Positions 34,997 to 44,185 of a stretch of 64,000 bases of DNA are shown here, one piece after another. The notes under the pieces are model-generated. The model saw only the letters and a program-made list of their open reading frames with translations, was not told the DNA's origin and did no database searches. Where the stretch lies: NCBI GenBank assembly GCA_910588425.1, contig CAJUPM010000003.1, forward strand, positions 1 through 64,000, read 5' to 3'. The DNA is from an uncultured Christensenellaceae bacterium. GTDB lineage: Bacteria; Bacillota; Clostridia; Christensenellales; Christensenellaceae. The first letter of the stretch is position 1; each line of letters opens with the position of its first letter. Position numbers and translations under genes: made by a program.

Positions 34997-35247
34997 TCAC
35001 GCGGGAGCACCCGCCGCATAGAATATAAAACAGCCGGAAAAACCGGCCGGAACTTCTTTTCAAAACAAAATTAAGGAATCCCAAAAATTTCTAAAATTTT
35101 TTAGCAGATTTTTTGTAACATTTAGCCGCGCTCCGCTTTTTGCAAAAAACGGCCAAAATAGGGAAGGGAGCTTTTTTGTTACATACTGCGAAATTCAATT
35201 TTCATAGGAATATGACATTTTTGCAAAAATAAAGCCAAGAAATCGTA

Positions 35248-35345
35248 TAGACAAAGGCTTTTTCGGCTGATATACTCTAGTTCAAGAAAGCGGCCGAAGG
35301 CATCACACTTCGGTCTGCAACTATCTTCCGGTATTTTTACCGGCA
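35248..35345 (+). promoter_or_regulatory. Promoter and structured leader of copy 3
   Basis: TAGACA (35248-35253) and TATACT (35271-35276), 17-bp spacing, within the 20-base string shared with copy 2. The leader hairpin CCGAAG / CTTCGG encloses GCATCACA; the stem differs from copy 2 at both strands while the loop is kept. Upstream 34997-35220 is AT-rich without a gene. Confidence 0.78.
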
Positions 35346-35363
35346 ATTTTATAGGAGGAAAAG

Positions 35364-36419
35364 ATGAAAAAGACTATTTCCATCGTACTCGCTCTCCTTC
35401 TGGTCGCGATGCTGTTCGTTTCCTGCTCTAAGGGCGGCGACGATAGCAAGCCCGAAGGCCCCAGCTCCATCGTTGGACCTGGCCAAACTTCCGGCAACGA
35501 AGGCGACGGCGACAAAGAAGTAAGCGAAGTTGCAGTTATTCTGCAGACATACAACGGCTCCTTCTGGTCCGACGTTATGAGAGGCGTCGACAAGGCTATC
35601 GACGAGCTGGCTGAAAAAGGCGTTAAGTGCACGTTCAACGGCCCGGACGACTCCACCAACCTGCAGGCGCAGATCGAGATGATCGAGGCCGCTGTTGCGA
35701 GAGACGTCGATGCTCTGGCTGTCGCACCTGCTGACTCCGCTGCTGTTGGCGGCGCAATGGGCATCTGCCAGGACAAGAACATTCCTGTTGTTCTGTTCGA
35801 CTGCTCCGCTGATTCCGATTGGCCGGTCTGCCTGGTCTCCTCGGATAACTACAAGCTGGGCCTGCTGGCTGGCGAAGCTCTCGGCAAAGCTATGGACGGC
35901 AAGGGCATGTGGGCAATGGTTAACTGGAACGATGGCGTTATCACCAACGGCCAGCGCTCCTGGGGTGCCAGAGACTATATCCAGGAGAACTTCCCGGATA
36001 TGGAGCTCTATCAGCTGTTCTTCACCTACAGCGTAACCGACGCTGACCTGACGTTCGCTCGCGACACGCTGACGGCTAAGAAAGACTTCGGCGGCTTCAT
36101 CACTGGCTGCGAAGGCAACCTGGCTCCGGTTCTCTCCGCTGTTCAGGAAGCTGGCAGAGTTGGCGAAGTGAAACTGGTCGCTATCGACATCACGCCTGTT
36201 TCCATCGAGTACATCAAAGATGGCACGGTCGCTGCTGTTGTAACGCAGAACCCGTTCAACATGGGCTACACCGGCACGATGACGGCTTACAAGGCTGCCC
36301 TCGGCGAGGAAGTTCCGGAATTCATCGACAGCGGCAGCGCTATCGTTGACAAGGATTCCATGGAGAACAACGAAGAGACCCGCGCAATCCTGAAGGATCT
36401 GCAGCTTCTCGACGCTTAA
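35364..36419 (+). CDS. Sugar ABC substrate-binding lipoprotein (RbsB-like), copy 3
   Basis: The 351-residue lipoprotein has lipobox Cys21 and is highly similar to copy 2 over the mature domain, with a different linker (residues ~25-50). Codons such as GCT, GTT and TCC are frequent, unlike neighbouring genes, which may reflect high expression. AGGAGG precedes ATG 35364. The consensus-like promoter and strong terminator support high, separate expression. The ligand is unknown and there is no adjacent transporter. Confidence 0.9.
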   Translation: MKKTISIVLALLLVAMLFVSCSKGGDDSKPEGPSSIVGPGQTSGNEGDGDKEVSEVAVILQTYNGSFWSDVMRGVDKAIDELAEKGVKCTFNGPDDSTNLQAQIEMIEAAVARDVDALAVAPADSAAVGGAMGICQDKNIPVVLFDCSADSDWPVCLVSSDNYKLGLLAGEALGKAMDGKGMWAMVNWNDGVITNGQRSWGARDYIQENFPDMELYQLFFTYSVTDADLTFARDTLTAKKDFGGFITGCEGNLAPVLSAVQEAGRVGEVKLVAIDITPVSIEYIKDGTVAAVVTQNPFNMGYTGTMTAYKAALGEEVPEFIDSGSAIVDKDSMENNEETRAILKDLQLLDA

Positions 36420-36438
36420 TCCGAATTAAGGAAAGAAG

Positions 36439-36467
36439 GCTCCCTGTAATTTGCAGGGAGCTTTTTT
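36439..36467 (+). terminator. Terminator after copy 3
   Basis: The stem GCTCCCTGTA / TGCAGGGAGC (one G-T pair) is followed by T7. Confidence 0.9.
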
Positions 36468-36527
36468 ATGCCCGAAATTTGGCGGATGCGAGCCATGCTT
36501 GTTATCCTGCGCCAGAATTCAGGCCGG

Positions 36528-36556
36528 AAAAAAGAGCGCATCAAGCGCTCTTTTTT
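36528..36556. terminator. Second, bidirectional terminator
   Basis: The stem AAAAAAGAGCGC / GCGCTCTTTTTT has an ATCAA loop. It lies between convergent transcription from copy 3 and the minus-strand GNAT gene. Confidence 0.8.
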
Positions 36557-36667
36557 CTTTTGCAAAGGCCGGAGCCCTCGCCGCTGTTTTTCCCCGCGGG
36601 TATGGGGTGCTTTTTTCGCGGCCGCCAGGCTGTCGCCCCTTTCACTTGGGCCGTTCCGCTGTTCCCG

Positions 36668-36806
36668 TAAGGGGTATGGGGCTTTGCCCCATGTCAGCCA
36701 AAGCCCTTGCCCTTTTCGCCCGGGTCATTCCGCCGCTTTTTTCTGTTTCTTCGTAAAGGGATATGGGGCGAAGCCCCATGTCAGTCAATAGCCTTTGACC
36801 TTGCCC
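36668..36806 (+). repeat. Two element A copies
   Basis: Cores at about 36669-36716 (GGGGTATGGGGC-TTT-GCCCCATG) and 36757-36804 (GGGATATGGGGC-GAA-GCCCCATG). Tails CCCTTGCCCTT and CCTTTGACCTT point to the 3' end of the GNAT gene at 36818. Confidence 0.85.
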
Positions 36807-36817
36807 CCAAACTGCCG

Positions 36818-37285
36818 CTAAATCAGAACCAGCCGCATAGCCGTGTAATCCGAAGCTTCTTCTAAAAAACCCAGTTTTTGGTAGAGCGGTAAGCCGTCCT
36901 CCGTTGCCTTGAGTTCCAGATATGAGAGTTCCATCTGCCGGGCGTCTGCGATTATGCGCTCGACAAGAGCGCTGGCATAACCCCTGCGGCGATGGCCGGG
37001 CAGGGTATAGACGTTCATCAGCGTTCCCGTTTTGCCCGTGGGAAAGGACGGGTTTGCCGGCTTTTCCGAGAGAATGAGAAACGCGCAGGCCACAGCCGCG
37101 CCCTGTTCCTCTGCAAGATATGCGAAGCAGTCCCTGCCCAGATGCCCGGGAAAGTACTCCTCCAGCTGGGCAGTAATCTGCCGTTCCTGCTGGGGGGAGA
37201 GCACCGTGTAATCTGTGCGCAGATAGCCTAGGCGCAGAGAGATAAGCGCCTGTAAATCATCCGTTGCCGCAAGCCGAAGTTTCAT
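36818..37285 (-). CDS. GNAT-family N-acetyltransferase
   Basis: The 155-residue GNAT starts MKLRLAATDDLQALISLRL. The acetyl-CoA site is VYTLPGHRRRGYASALVERII (Q/R-x-x-G-x-A as RRRGYA), followed by ATEDGLPLYQKLGF. The start at 37285 is behind GGAGGAAA; codons further upstream lie inside an element A repeat. It probably follows the MBL-fold gene in one transcript, with element A between them. Confidence 0.88.
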   Translation of the reverse strand: MKLRLAATDDLQALISLRLGYLRTDYTVLSPQQERQITAQLEEYFPGHLGRDCFAYLAEEQGAAVACAFLILSEKPANPSFPTGKTGTLMNVYTLPGHRRRGYASALVERIIADARQMELSYLELKATEDGLPLYQKLGFLEEASDYTAMRLVLI

Positions 37286-37298
37286 CGTTTTTCCTCCG

Positions 37299-37348
37299 TA
37301 AAGGGGTATGGGGCGAAGCCCCATGTCAGCCCAACGCCCTTGACCTTT
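37299..37348 (+). repeat. Element A copy between two minus-strand genes
   Basis: GGGGTATGGGGC-GAA-GCCCCATGTCAGCCCAACGCCCTTGACCTTT. Its palindrome lies only ~15 bp upstream of the GNAT start, so it would be in the GNAT leader. Confidence 0.85.
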
Positions 37349-37380
37349 CTCTTTAAACTGCCTTCAAAAATGAACGCTTC

Positions 37381-38133
37381 CTAATCACGCTCTTTTTCCT
37401 GGGCGCCGCAGGCCGCCAGCACTTCCCTCAAATATCCCATCAGCGCCTCTTTGGAGTCTGTGGCCGGCTCGCCGTGCCCATAAAGCGCAATCTCAAAATC
37501 CAACGCCTCCAGCGCCTCTATCATCCCGGCCAGTTTGGCGGGGTCGTGCGCCGGCGGGTTGCCGCTATAGTAGTCTTCGCAGATGATGTCCCCCAAAATC
37601 AGCGCCTGCTCCTCCGGGACAAAAACCGCCAAACTGCCCGCCGCGTGGGAGTTGGGCAGCGGCAAAAGCTGGGCGGTCAGGCCGCCCAGGTTCAGGCAAA
37701 GCGCGCCGGAAAAGGCAATATCCGCCGTGCGCACGGCAATTTGCCCCCGATCCGGGTATTCCAGCCGAATATTCTGGTCGCAAAAGGCGATTTCAGTTCC
37801 ATCCCGCAGACGCTGTGCCATGCTGGCGTCGTCCCACTGCCAGCGCGCCATCTCGGCCAGCTTGGCATTCGTCTCCGCACTGCAAAGCGAGGTTCCCTCC
37901 AGCGCGGCCAGGCCAAAGCAGTGGTCCCAATGCCAGTGCGTCAGGGCGATATAGTCCGGCGCGGGCAAGCCCTGCCGCTCCAGCGCCTGAAGAAACAGCC
38001 GCGCATGGGCCGGGCTGTTGCCCGCGTCCACCATGAGCGCCCTGTTTCGCCCGGCAATATAAGCCAGCGCCGGGCGGTCGCCCCGCTCGCAGGCAGGCAG
38101 ATATTTGATATGCTCAGTCAGTTGTCTCAGCAT
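37381..38133 (-). CDS. Metallo-beta-lactamase-fold hydrolase
   Basis: The 250-residue protein has the metal motif THWHWDHCFG (H-x-H-x-D-H, about residues 59-68) and later metal His/Asp residues in LPNSHAAGSLAVF and ILGDIICEDYY, plus a final YGHGEP. It is the general glyoxalase II/hydrolase type. The substrate is unknown. The start at 38133 follows GGAGGGAAA. Confidence 0.88.
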   Translation of the reverse strand: MLRQLTEHIKYLPACERGDRPALAYIAGRNRALMVDAGNSPAHARLFLQALERQGLPAPDYIALTHWHWDHCFGLAALEGTSLCSAETNAKLAEMARWQWDDASMAQRLRDGTEIAFCDQNIRLEYPDRGQIAVRTADIAFSGALCLNLGGLTAQLLPLPNSHAAGSLAVFVPEEQALILGDIICEDYYSGNPPAHDPAKLAGMIEALEALDFEIALYGHGEPATDSKEALMGYLREVLAACGAQEKERD

Positions 38134-38289
38134 AAGTTTCCCTCCGTTTCCTTCATTATATAGGAAAAACGCCGGGCCGAAAAGCCTTGCGGCAAGCGGG
38201 CTTTCTCCCGGCAGAAAACCGTGCTTGCAGGAAAAGAGGCGCGCTCTTGCAAAAATCTGCAAAAAATCGGGCAAATATGCGTTTTTTCC

Positions 38290-38319
38290 TTGACAGCAGG
38301 CACTTTTTAGCGATATAGT
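38290..38319 (+). promoter_or_regulatory. Promoter of livJ
   Basis: TTGACA (38290-38295) and TATAGT (38314-38319) with 18-bp spacing, 90 bp before the gene. Confidence 0.7.
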
Positions 38320-38408
38320 ATATAAAAATATTCCTGGATTTCCGCGCGTTGCCATGGGCGCCCAGGAGGAAAAAAGTTTTCATTTTATGAGTATGGAGGA
38401 ACAGAAAC

Positions 38409-39602
38409 ATGAAACGTTTTGCATCTGTGTTTGCAATGATCGTTGCAATGATGATGCTGGCCGCATGCTTCGCGGGCTGCGCTGCCAAGGGCGGCGATGA
38501 GCCCACCGGCGGAGCGCCTTCTTCGCAGCCAGCAGAGCCGGGCGAGAGCACGCCGGCAGCCGATGATGGGGAAGAGATCGTCATTGGCGGAATCGGCCCA
38601 GTAACGGGTGACGCCGCTTCCTATGGGCTTTCGGTCAAGCAGGGCGCCCAGCTGGCAGTGGACGAGATCAATGCCGCCGGCGGCATTGGTGGCAAACAGA
38701 TCAAATACCTCTTCGAGGACGACGAGAGCGACGCCGAAAAAGCGCTTTCCGCTTACGGCAAGCTGATGGACGAAGGTATGCAGGTTCTGATGGGCACGGT
38801 TACCAGCGATCCCTGCATCGCCGTGACGGATGAATCTTCCAAAGACGGCATTTTGCAGATCACGCCTTCTGGTTCGGCCGAGGCCTGCGCGCAGTATGAC
38901 AACTGCTTCCGCATCTGCTTTACAGACCCGCTCCAGGGCCGCTCGATGGCAAACTATATGTATGAAGAGGGCGTGCGCAAAGTCGCCGTCATCTATGATG
39001 TCTCCAGCGACTACAGCTCGGGCATCTATGCGGCGTTCGTCGATGAGTTCGAGGCGCTGGGCGGCACGGTTGTCGCCGCAGAGAGCTTCACCAGCGGCGA
39101 TGTGGATTTCAAAACGCAGCTGACCAAAATCAAGGCGACGGATGCGGAGGCGCTGTTCCTGCCCATCTACTACACGGAAGTCGCCTATATCTCGAACCAG
39201 GCTGTCAACGTCGGCCTCAAGCTGCCCTACTACGGCTGCGATGGCTGGGACGGCGTTATCGCTCAGCTGGAAGGCGACACGACCAATATCGAGGGCGCCG
39301 TCTATCTGACGCCGTTTGTCGCCAACTCCGAGGATGAGGCTGTTCAGAAGTTCGTCGCGGACTATAAAGCCAAGTTCGGCGCAGATCCGGATCAGTTCGC
39401 GGCAGATGCCTACGACGCCATCTATACCATCAAAGCCGCCATCGAAAAGGCGGGCAGCATGGATAACGATGCCATCATCGCCGCTATGACGGAGATCACC
39501 GTCCCGGGCATCACCGGCGAGATGACCTTCACAAAAGAAGGCGAGCCCAATAAGGCAGCGCGCGTCGCCGTCATCCAGGATGGCCAGTACGTCGGCAAAT
39601 AA
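38409..39602 (+). CDS. livJ: Branched-chain amino acid ABC substrate-binding lipoprotein
   Basis: The 397-residue lipoprotein has Cys residues at 20 and 24 in the signal region (LAAC, FAGC), then a Pro/Glu/Ser-rich linker. The mature domain is a LivJ-type binding protein: IVIGGIGPVTGDAASYGLSV, GAQLAVDEINAAGGIGGK and the SPSGSAEA-type ligand loop (TPSGSAEACAQ). It is the first gene of a full liv operon; an attenuator hairpin after it would give more binding protein than membrane parts. GGAGG lies before ATG 38409. Confidence 0.93.
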   Translation: MKRFASVFAMIVAMMMLAACFAGCAAKGGDEPTGGAPSSQPAEPGESTPAADDGEEIVIGGIGPVTGDAASYGLSVKQGAQLAVDEINAAGGIGGKQIKYLFEDDESDAEKALSAYGKLMDEGMQVLMGTVTSDPCIAVTDESSKDGILQITPSGSAEACAQYDNCFRICFTDPLQGRSMANYMYEEGVRKVAVIYDVSSDYSSGIYAAFVDEFEALGGTVVAAESFTSGDVDFKTQLTKIKATDAEALFLPIYYTEVAYISNQAVNVGLKLPYYGCDGWDGVIAQLEGDTTNIEGAVYLTPFVANSEDEAVQKFVADYKAKFGADPDQFAADAYDAIYTIKAAIEKAGSMDNDAIIAAMTEITVPGITGEMTFTKEGEPNKAARVAVIQDGQYVGK

Positions 39603-39640
39603 ACGCCGCGCGCAAACAGAACAAGCCAGAATTGGCAAAC

Positions 39641-39676
39641 CCAAAGGAGACGGCAACGCGTCTCCTTTGGCGTTTT
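39641..39676 (+). terminator. Intra-operon attenuator between livJ and livH
   Basis: A 12-bp perfect stem CCAAAGGAGACG / CGTCTCCTTTGG is followed by CGTTTTG. The imperfect T-run suits partial termination. Confidence 0.75.
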
Positions 39677-39699
39677 GAAAGAGATGAGGTGGATTCTAA

Positions 39700-40575
39700 T
39701 TGGAATTTTTTGAGCAGCTGTTAAACGGTCTGAACCGCGGGAGCATTTACGCGCTCATCGCTCTTGGATATACCATGGTCTATGGCATCGCCAAGATGCT
39801 GAACTTCGCGCACGGCGATGTCATCATGGTCGGGGCCTATACGCTTTCGGTCTCGGCCAGCCTGCTGGGCATCTCGCCCTATCTGGGCGTGCTTCTCAGC
39901 ATCGTTTTCTGCGCTGTCCTGGGCGTCGTGCTGGAAAAAATCGCCTATAAGCCGCTTAGAAACTCCTCTCCGCTGGCCGTGCTCATTACGGCCATTGGCG
40001 TCAGCTATTTCCTCCAAAGCCTGGCGCTGCTCCTCTTCGGCTCCCAGCAGCAGAAAGTCGCCTCGGTCATCAATATCCCGAGCATCTACCTCGGCTCGAT
40101 TGAGCTGACGGGCGAATCCATCGCAACGCTGGGCGTCACCATCGTCATCATGGTTTCGCTCACGCTGTTCATCAAGAAAACCAAAACCGGCCGGGCTATG
40201 CTCGCCCTCTCGGAAGACCGGGGCGCGGCTCAGCTCATGGGCATCAATGTCAACCGCACCATCTCCATCACCTTCGCCATCGGCTCCGGCCTGGCGGCGG
40301 TGGCCGGCGTGCTGTTCGTCAGCTCCTATGGGTTCGTCGGCCCGTATACCGGCTCTCTGCCCGGCATCAAGGCGTTCGTCGCGGCGGTGCTCGGGGGCAT
40401 CGGCTCCATCCCCGGCGCAATGCTGGGCGGCGTTTTGCTGGGCGTCATCGAGAGCTTCTCCCAGGCCTATATCTCCACGCAGCTCTCGGATGCCATCGTG
40501 TTCGGCGTGCTCATCCTGGTTCTGCTGGTGCGCCCGGCAGGGCTGCTGGGCCGCAAGAAAATTGAGAAAGTGTAG
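39700..40575 (+). CDS. livH: Branched-chain amino acid ABC permease LivH
   Basis: The 291-residue permease has about eight membrane segments. LivH signatures are GLNRGSIYALIALGYTMVYGI at the start, MLNFAHGDVIMVGAY, and the cytoplasmic loop with EDRGAAQLMGINV. The start is TTG 39700 behind GATGAGGTGG. It pairs with LivM in the membrane. Confidence 0.95.
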   Translation: MEFFEQLLNGLNRGSIYALIALGYTMVYGIAKMLNFAHGDVIMVGAYTLSVSASLLGISPYLGVLLSIVFCAVLGVVLEKIAYKPLRNSSPLAVLITAIGVSYFLQSLALLLFGSQQQKVASVINIPSIYLGSIELTGESIATLGVTIVIMVSLTLFIKKTKTGRAMLALSEDRGAAQLMGINVNRTISITFAIGSGLAAVAGVLFVSSYGFVGPYTGSLPGIKAFVAAVLGGIGSIPGAMLGGVLLGVIESFSQAYISTQLSDAIVFGVLILVLLVRPAGLLGRKKIEKV

Positions 40576-40584
40576 GAGGCGGCC

Positions 40585-41550
40585 ATGAAAAAAATGCTGA
40601 ATAAAAAGAACATTTTCACAGCCCTCTTTGCGCTGGCCGTCTATGGCCTCATCTTCGCGCTGGTGCAGGCCGGGGCGCTCTCCCGGCATTTCCAGAGCCT
40701 GCTGGTGCCGGTGGGGGTCAATATCATCCTGGCCGTCTCGCTCAACCTGACGGTGGGCTTTCTGGGCGAGCTGACGCTGGGGCACGCAGGCTTCATGTCC
40801 GTCGGCGCATATGCGGGCTGCTTGTTTACGCTGAACAGCACGCTGCCCATGGCAATTAAATTTCCGCTGGGCATGCTGGTGGGTGGCCTGGTGGCGGCGC
40901 TGTTCGGCGTCATCATCGGCATCCCGGCTCTGCGCCTGAAGGGAGACTATCTTGCCATCGTCACGCTGGCCTTTGGCGAGATCATCCGCTCGGTCGTTAC
41001 CAACCTCTCCTTTACGGGCGGCGCCGGCGGGTTAAAGAAAATCGAAAAGGCTTCGACGTTTACCATCGTGTTCATCGTCGCGGCCATCACAGTTGTCATC
41101 ATCTCCAACCTGGTCAAATCCCGGCATGGCCGGGCCATCTGCGCCATTCGGGACAACGTCATCGCGGCGGAATCCGCGGGCATCAACGTCGTCTACTATA
41201 AGCTGCTGGCCTTCACGGTCGCCGCGTTCTTCGCGGGGGTGGCCGGGGTGCTCTATGGGCACAACCTGGGCATTCTAAAGCCGGATACCTTCGATTTCAA
41301 CAAATCCATCGAGATTCTGGTTATCGTGGTGCTGGGCGGCATGGGCTCTATCCGCGGCTCCATCCTCTCGGCCATCATCGTAACCGTGCTGCCCGAGGTG
41401 CTCCGGGGCATGGAGGACTACCGCATGCTGGCCTATGCCATCGTGCTCATCGTCATCATGCTGCTCAATGCGTCGCCCAGGTTCGCGGCGCTCAAAAACA
41501 GGCTGATCCATAAGAGCGGCAAAAAGGCCAAAAAAGGGGAGGTGGCGTAA
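40585..41550 (+). CDS. livM: Branched-chain amino acid ABC permease LivM
   Basis: The 321-residue permease has about nine segments, with NLTVGFLGELTLGHAGFMSVGAY and the loop CAIRDNVIAAESAGINV typical of LivM. The start ATG 40585 follows GGAGGCGGCC. It lies 9 bp after livH and abuts livG. Confidence 0.95.
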   Translation: MKKMLNKKNIFTALFALAVYGLIFALVQAGALSRHFQSLLVPVGVNIILAVSLNLTVGFLGELTLGHAGFMSVGAYAGCLFTLNSTLPMAIKFPLGMLVGGLVAALFGVIIGIPALRLKGDYLAIVTLAFGEIIRSVVTNLSFTGGAGGLKKIEKASTFTIVFIVAAITVVIISNLVKSRHGRAICAIRDNVIAAESAGINVVYYKLLAFTVAAFFAGVAGVLYGHNLGILKPDTFDFNKSIEILVIVVLGGMGSIRGSILSAIIVTVLPEVLRGMEDYRMLAYAIVLIVIMLLNASPRFAALKNRLIHKSGKKAKKGEVA

Positions 41551-42312
41551 ATGGCACTGCTGGAAGTAAAAAATCTGGGCATCACGTTTGGCGGCCTGCA
41601 CGCCGTGGATCACTTAAATCTCCAGGTGGAGCAGGGCGCGCTCTATGGGCTCATCGGCCCCAACGGCGCGGGCAAAACTACCGTGTTCAACCTGCTGACC
41701 GGCGTCTACCAGCCCACAACCGGCTCCTTCTTCCTGGACGGCGAGAATCTCACGGGCAAGGCCCCCATCGAGATCAACAAAAAAGGCATTGCCAGAACCT
41801 TTCAGAATATCCGGCTTTTCCAGAATATGAGCGTCATCGAAAACGTCAAAGTCGGCCTGCATAACAGCGGGCACTGCTCGTTTTTGGAGAGCGTGCTGCG
41901 GCTGCCCCGGTATTTTAAGGAGGAGGCTGCGCTGGATGAGAAGGCCATGGAGCTGCTGGCCGTCTTTGGCTTGGACGGCGAGCGGGATTACCTGGCCTCC
42001 GGCCTGCCCTACGGCAAGCAACGCAAGCTGGAAATCGCCCGGGCTTTGGCGACGAAACCCAAGCTCCTGCTGCTGGATGAACCAGCGGCGGGCATGAACC
42101 CGGGAGAGACCGCCGAGCTGATGGATACCATCCGCTTCGTTCGGGAGCATTTTGGCATGACCATCCTGCTCATCGAGCACGATATGAAGCTGGTTGCGGG
42201 CATCTGCGAGCAGGTCTGCGTGCTCAATTTCGGGCAGGAGCTGGCCCACGGCCAAACCAGCCAGGTGCTGGCCAACCCGGAAGTCATTACCGCATATTTA
42301 GGCGAGGAATAG
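41551..42312 (+). CDS. livG: Branched-chain amino acid ABC ATPase LivG
   Basis: The 253-residue ATPase has Walker A GPNGAGKTT, a variant signature LPYGKQRKLEIARAL, Walker B LLLLDEPAAGMNP and switch LIEHDM, all as in LivG. The start codon follows the livM stop with no gap. Confidence 0.95.
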   Translation: MALLEVKNLGITFGGLHAVDHLNLQVEQGALYGLIGPNGAGKTTVFNLLTGVYQPTTGSFFLDGENLTGKAPIEINKKGIARTFQNIRLFQNMSVIENVKVGLHNSGHCSFLESVLRLPRYFKEEAALDEKAMELLAVFGLDGERDYLASGLPYGKQRKLEIARALATKPKLLLLDEPAAGMNPGETAELMDTIRFVREHFGMTILLIEHDMKLVAGICEQVCVLNFGQELAHGQTSQVLANPEVITAYLGEE

Positions 42313-42324
42313 GGAGGAGAAGCC

Positions 42325-43029
<705 letters not shown>

Positions 43030-43047
43030 CCCAAAAAGGAGGCGCAA

Positions 43048-43683
43048 ATGGGCAAAAACTACGTTATCACGATTGCAAGAGGCTTTGGCAGCGGCGGAAA
43101 GACCATCGGTCAGATGCTGGCCGGGGAATTGGGCATCGAGTATTACGACAGGGATATTTTGCGCATGGCCTCGGAAGAAAGCGGCATCTATGAGGGCCTG
43201 TTCGGCATGCTGGAAGAGAAGGGCAAGCGCAGAAGGCTGTTCCGCAAAGACGGGGAATACCGCCATGAAAAGCCCAATACCCGCCCGGAGAGCAGTGAGT
43301 TCGTCTCGGACGACAATCTCTTCAAATTCCAGGCTCAGATCATCAAAGGACTGGCCGAGCGGGAGGAGAACTGCATCATGGTGGGCCGCTGTGCCGATTA
43401 CGTCCTAGAAGGCCGGGAAAACCTCGTGCGGCTGTTCATCTATGCGGATCGGGAAACCTGCATCAAAAACGTCATGGAGATGTATGCCTGGAGCAGAAAA
43501 GACGCCGAGCGCATCATCGAAAAGACGGATAAAAACCGCAAAACCTACTACCGCTACTATACCGGCCGGGATTGGGAGGATGCCAGCAACTACGACCTGT
43601 GCATCAATACCAGCCAGCTGGGATATGAGCGAAGTGTGCGCGTCATTCGGGATTATCTTAGAACGCTGGGGCTGGAAAAATAG
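43048..43683 (+). CDS. Cytidylate kinase-like protein
   Basis: The 211-residue protein has a P-loop GFGSGGKT (residues ~12-19) and the layout of the cytidylate-kinase-like family (AAA-type NMP kinase): YYDRDILRMASEESG, IMVGRCADYVL, and an RI-E-K-TDKNRKTYYRYY lid. It is distinct from canonical Cmk, which has RDIGTVV. It is 18 bp after livF with a GGAGG site, so probably co-transcribed. The physiological substrate is unknown. Confidence 0.82.
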   Translation: MGKNYVITIARGFGSGGKTIGQMLAGELGIEYYDRDILRMASEESGIYEGLFGMLEEKGKRRRLFRKDGEYRHEKPNTRPESSEFVSDDNLFKFQAQIIKGLAEREENCIMVGRCADYVLEGRENLVRLFIYADRETCIKNVMEMYAWSRKDAERIIEKTDKNRKTYYRYYTGRDWEDASNYDLCINTSQLGYERSVRVIRDYLRTLGLEK

Positions 43684-43751
43684 CCCGGGGCAACAGCTTT
43701 CGCCCCAAATGCGGCGGGGTTGCTGAACACGCGTATAAAACAAAACGGCAT

Positions 43752-43782
43752 AAAAAAGCAGAGCATTTGCTCTGCTTTTTTA
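43752..43782. terminator. Bidirectional terminator
   Basis: The stem AAAAAAGCAGAGC / GCTCTGCTTTTTT lies between the convergent kinase-like gene and the minus-strand hypothetical gene. Confidence 0.88.
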
Positions 43783-43786
43783 TTTG

Positions 43787-44089
43787 CTATTCCCAATATC
43801 CCAGCATCTCGAAATCCAGACACTCCATCCAGCTAATTTTGCCCCAATCCCGCTCCAGCAAAATACCGTCCGCCTGCTCCGCCGCATAGAGCGCGTCCAG
43901 CGTATCGAACCACTCTATGGTCTGCTCCTCTGGCCTGCCGCATCTGCCAAAGGAACAGCCGTCCTCATAAATAATCAGCATATATTCCTGTGCCTTGTCC
44001 GCAAAGCCCAGACGAAGCTCGGCCTCAAAGCCTTCAGAAATGCTCTTTTCCAGCAATTCCTTGATTTCTTCCCATGAAAATCTTGGCAT
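43787..44089 (-). CDS. Small acidic hypothetical protein (100 aa)
   Basis: A soluble, acidic protein starting MPRFSWEEIKELLEKSISEGFEAEL, with ADKAQEYMLIIYEDGCSFG and a WGKISWMECLDFEML end. I do not recognise it; small acidic proteins of this sort include immunity proteins, but there is no toxin next to it. The start at 44089 is chosen for GCGGAGCGT upstream; the frame is open further without a better site. Confidence 0.55.
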   Translation of the reverse strand: MPRFSWEEIKELLEKSISEGFEAELRLGFADKAQEYMLIIYEDGCSFGRCGRPEEQTIEWFDTLDALYAAEQADGILLERDWGKISWMECLDFEMLGYWE

Positions 44090-44185
44090 ACGCTCCGCTT
44101 TCTGCGGCAAAGAGTCAGGCGATAGGCCGCGCGCTTGCCCAAAGCCGCTTGTAAATTTGCCCAAATGGGCTCTTGTTTGGCCGCT

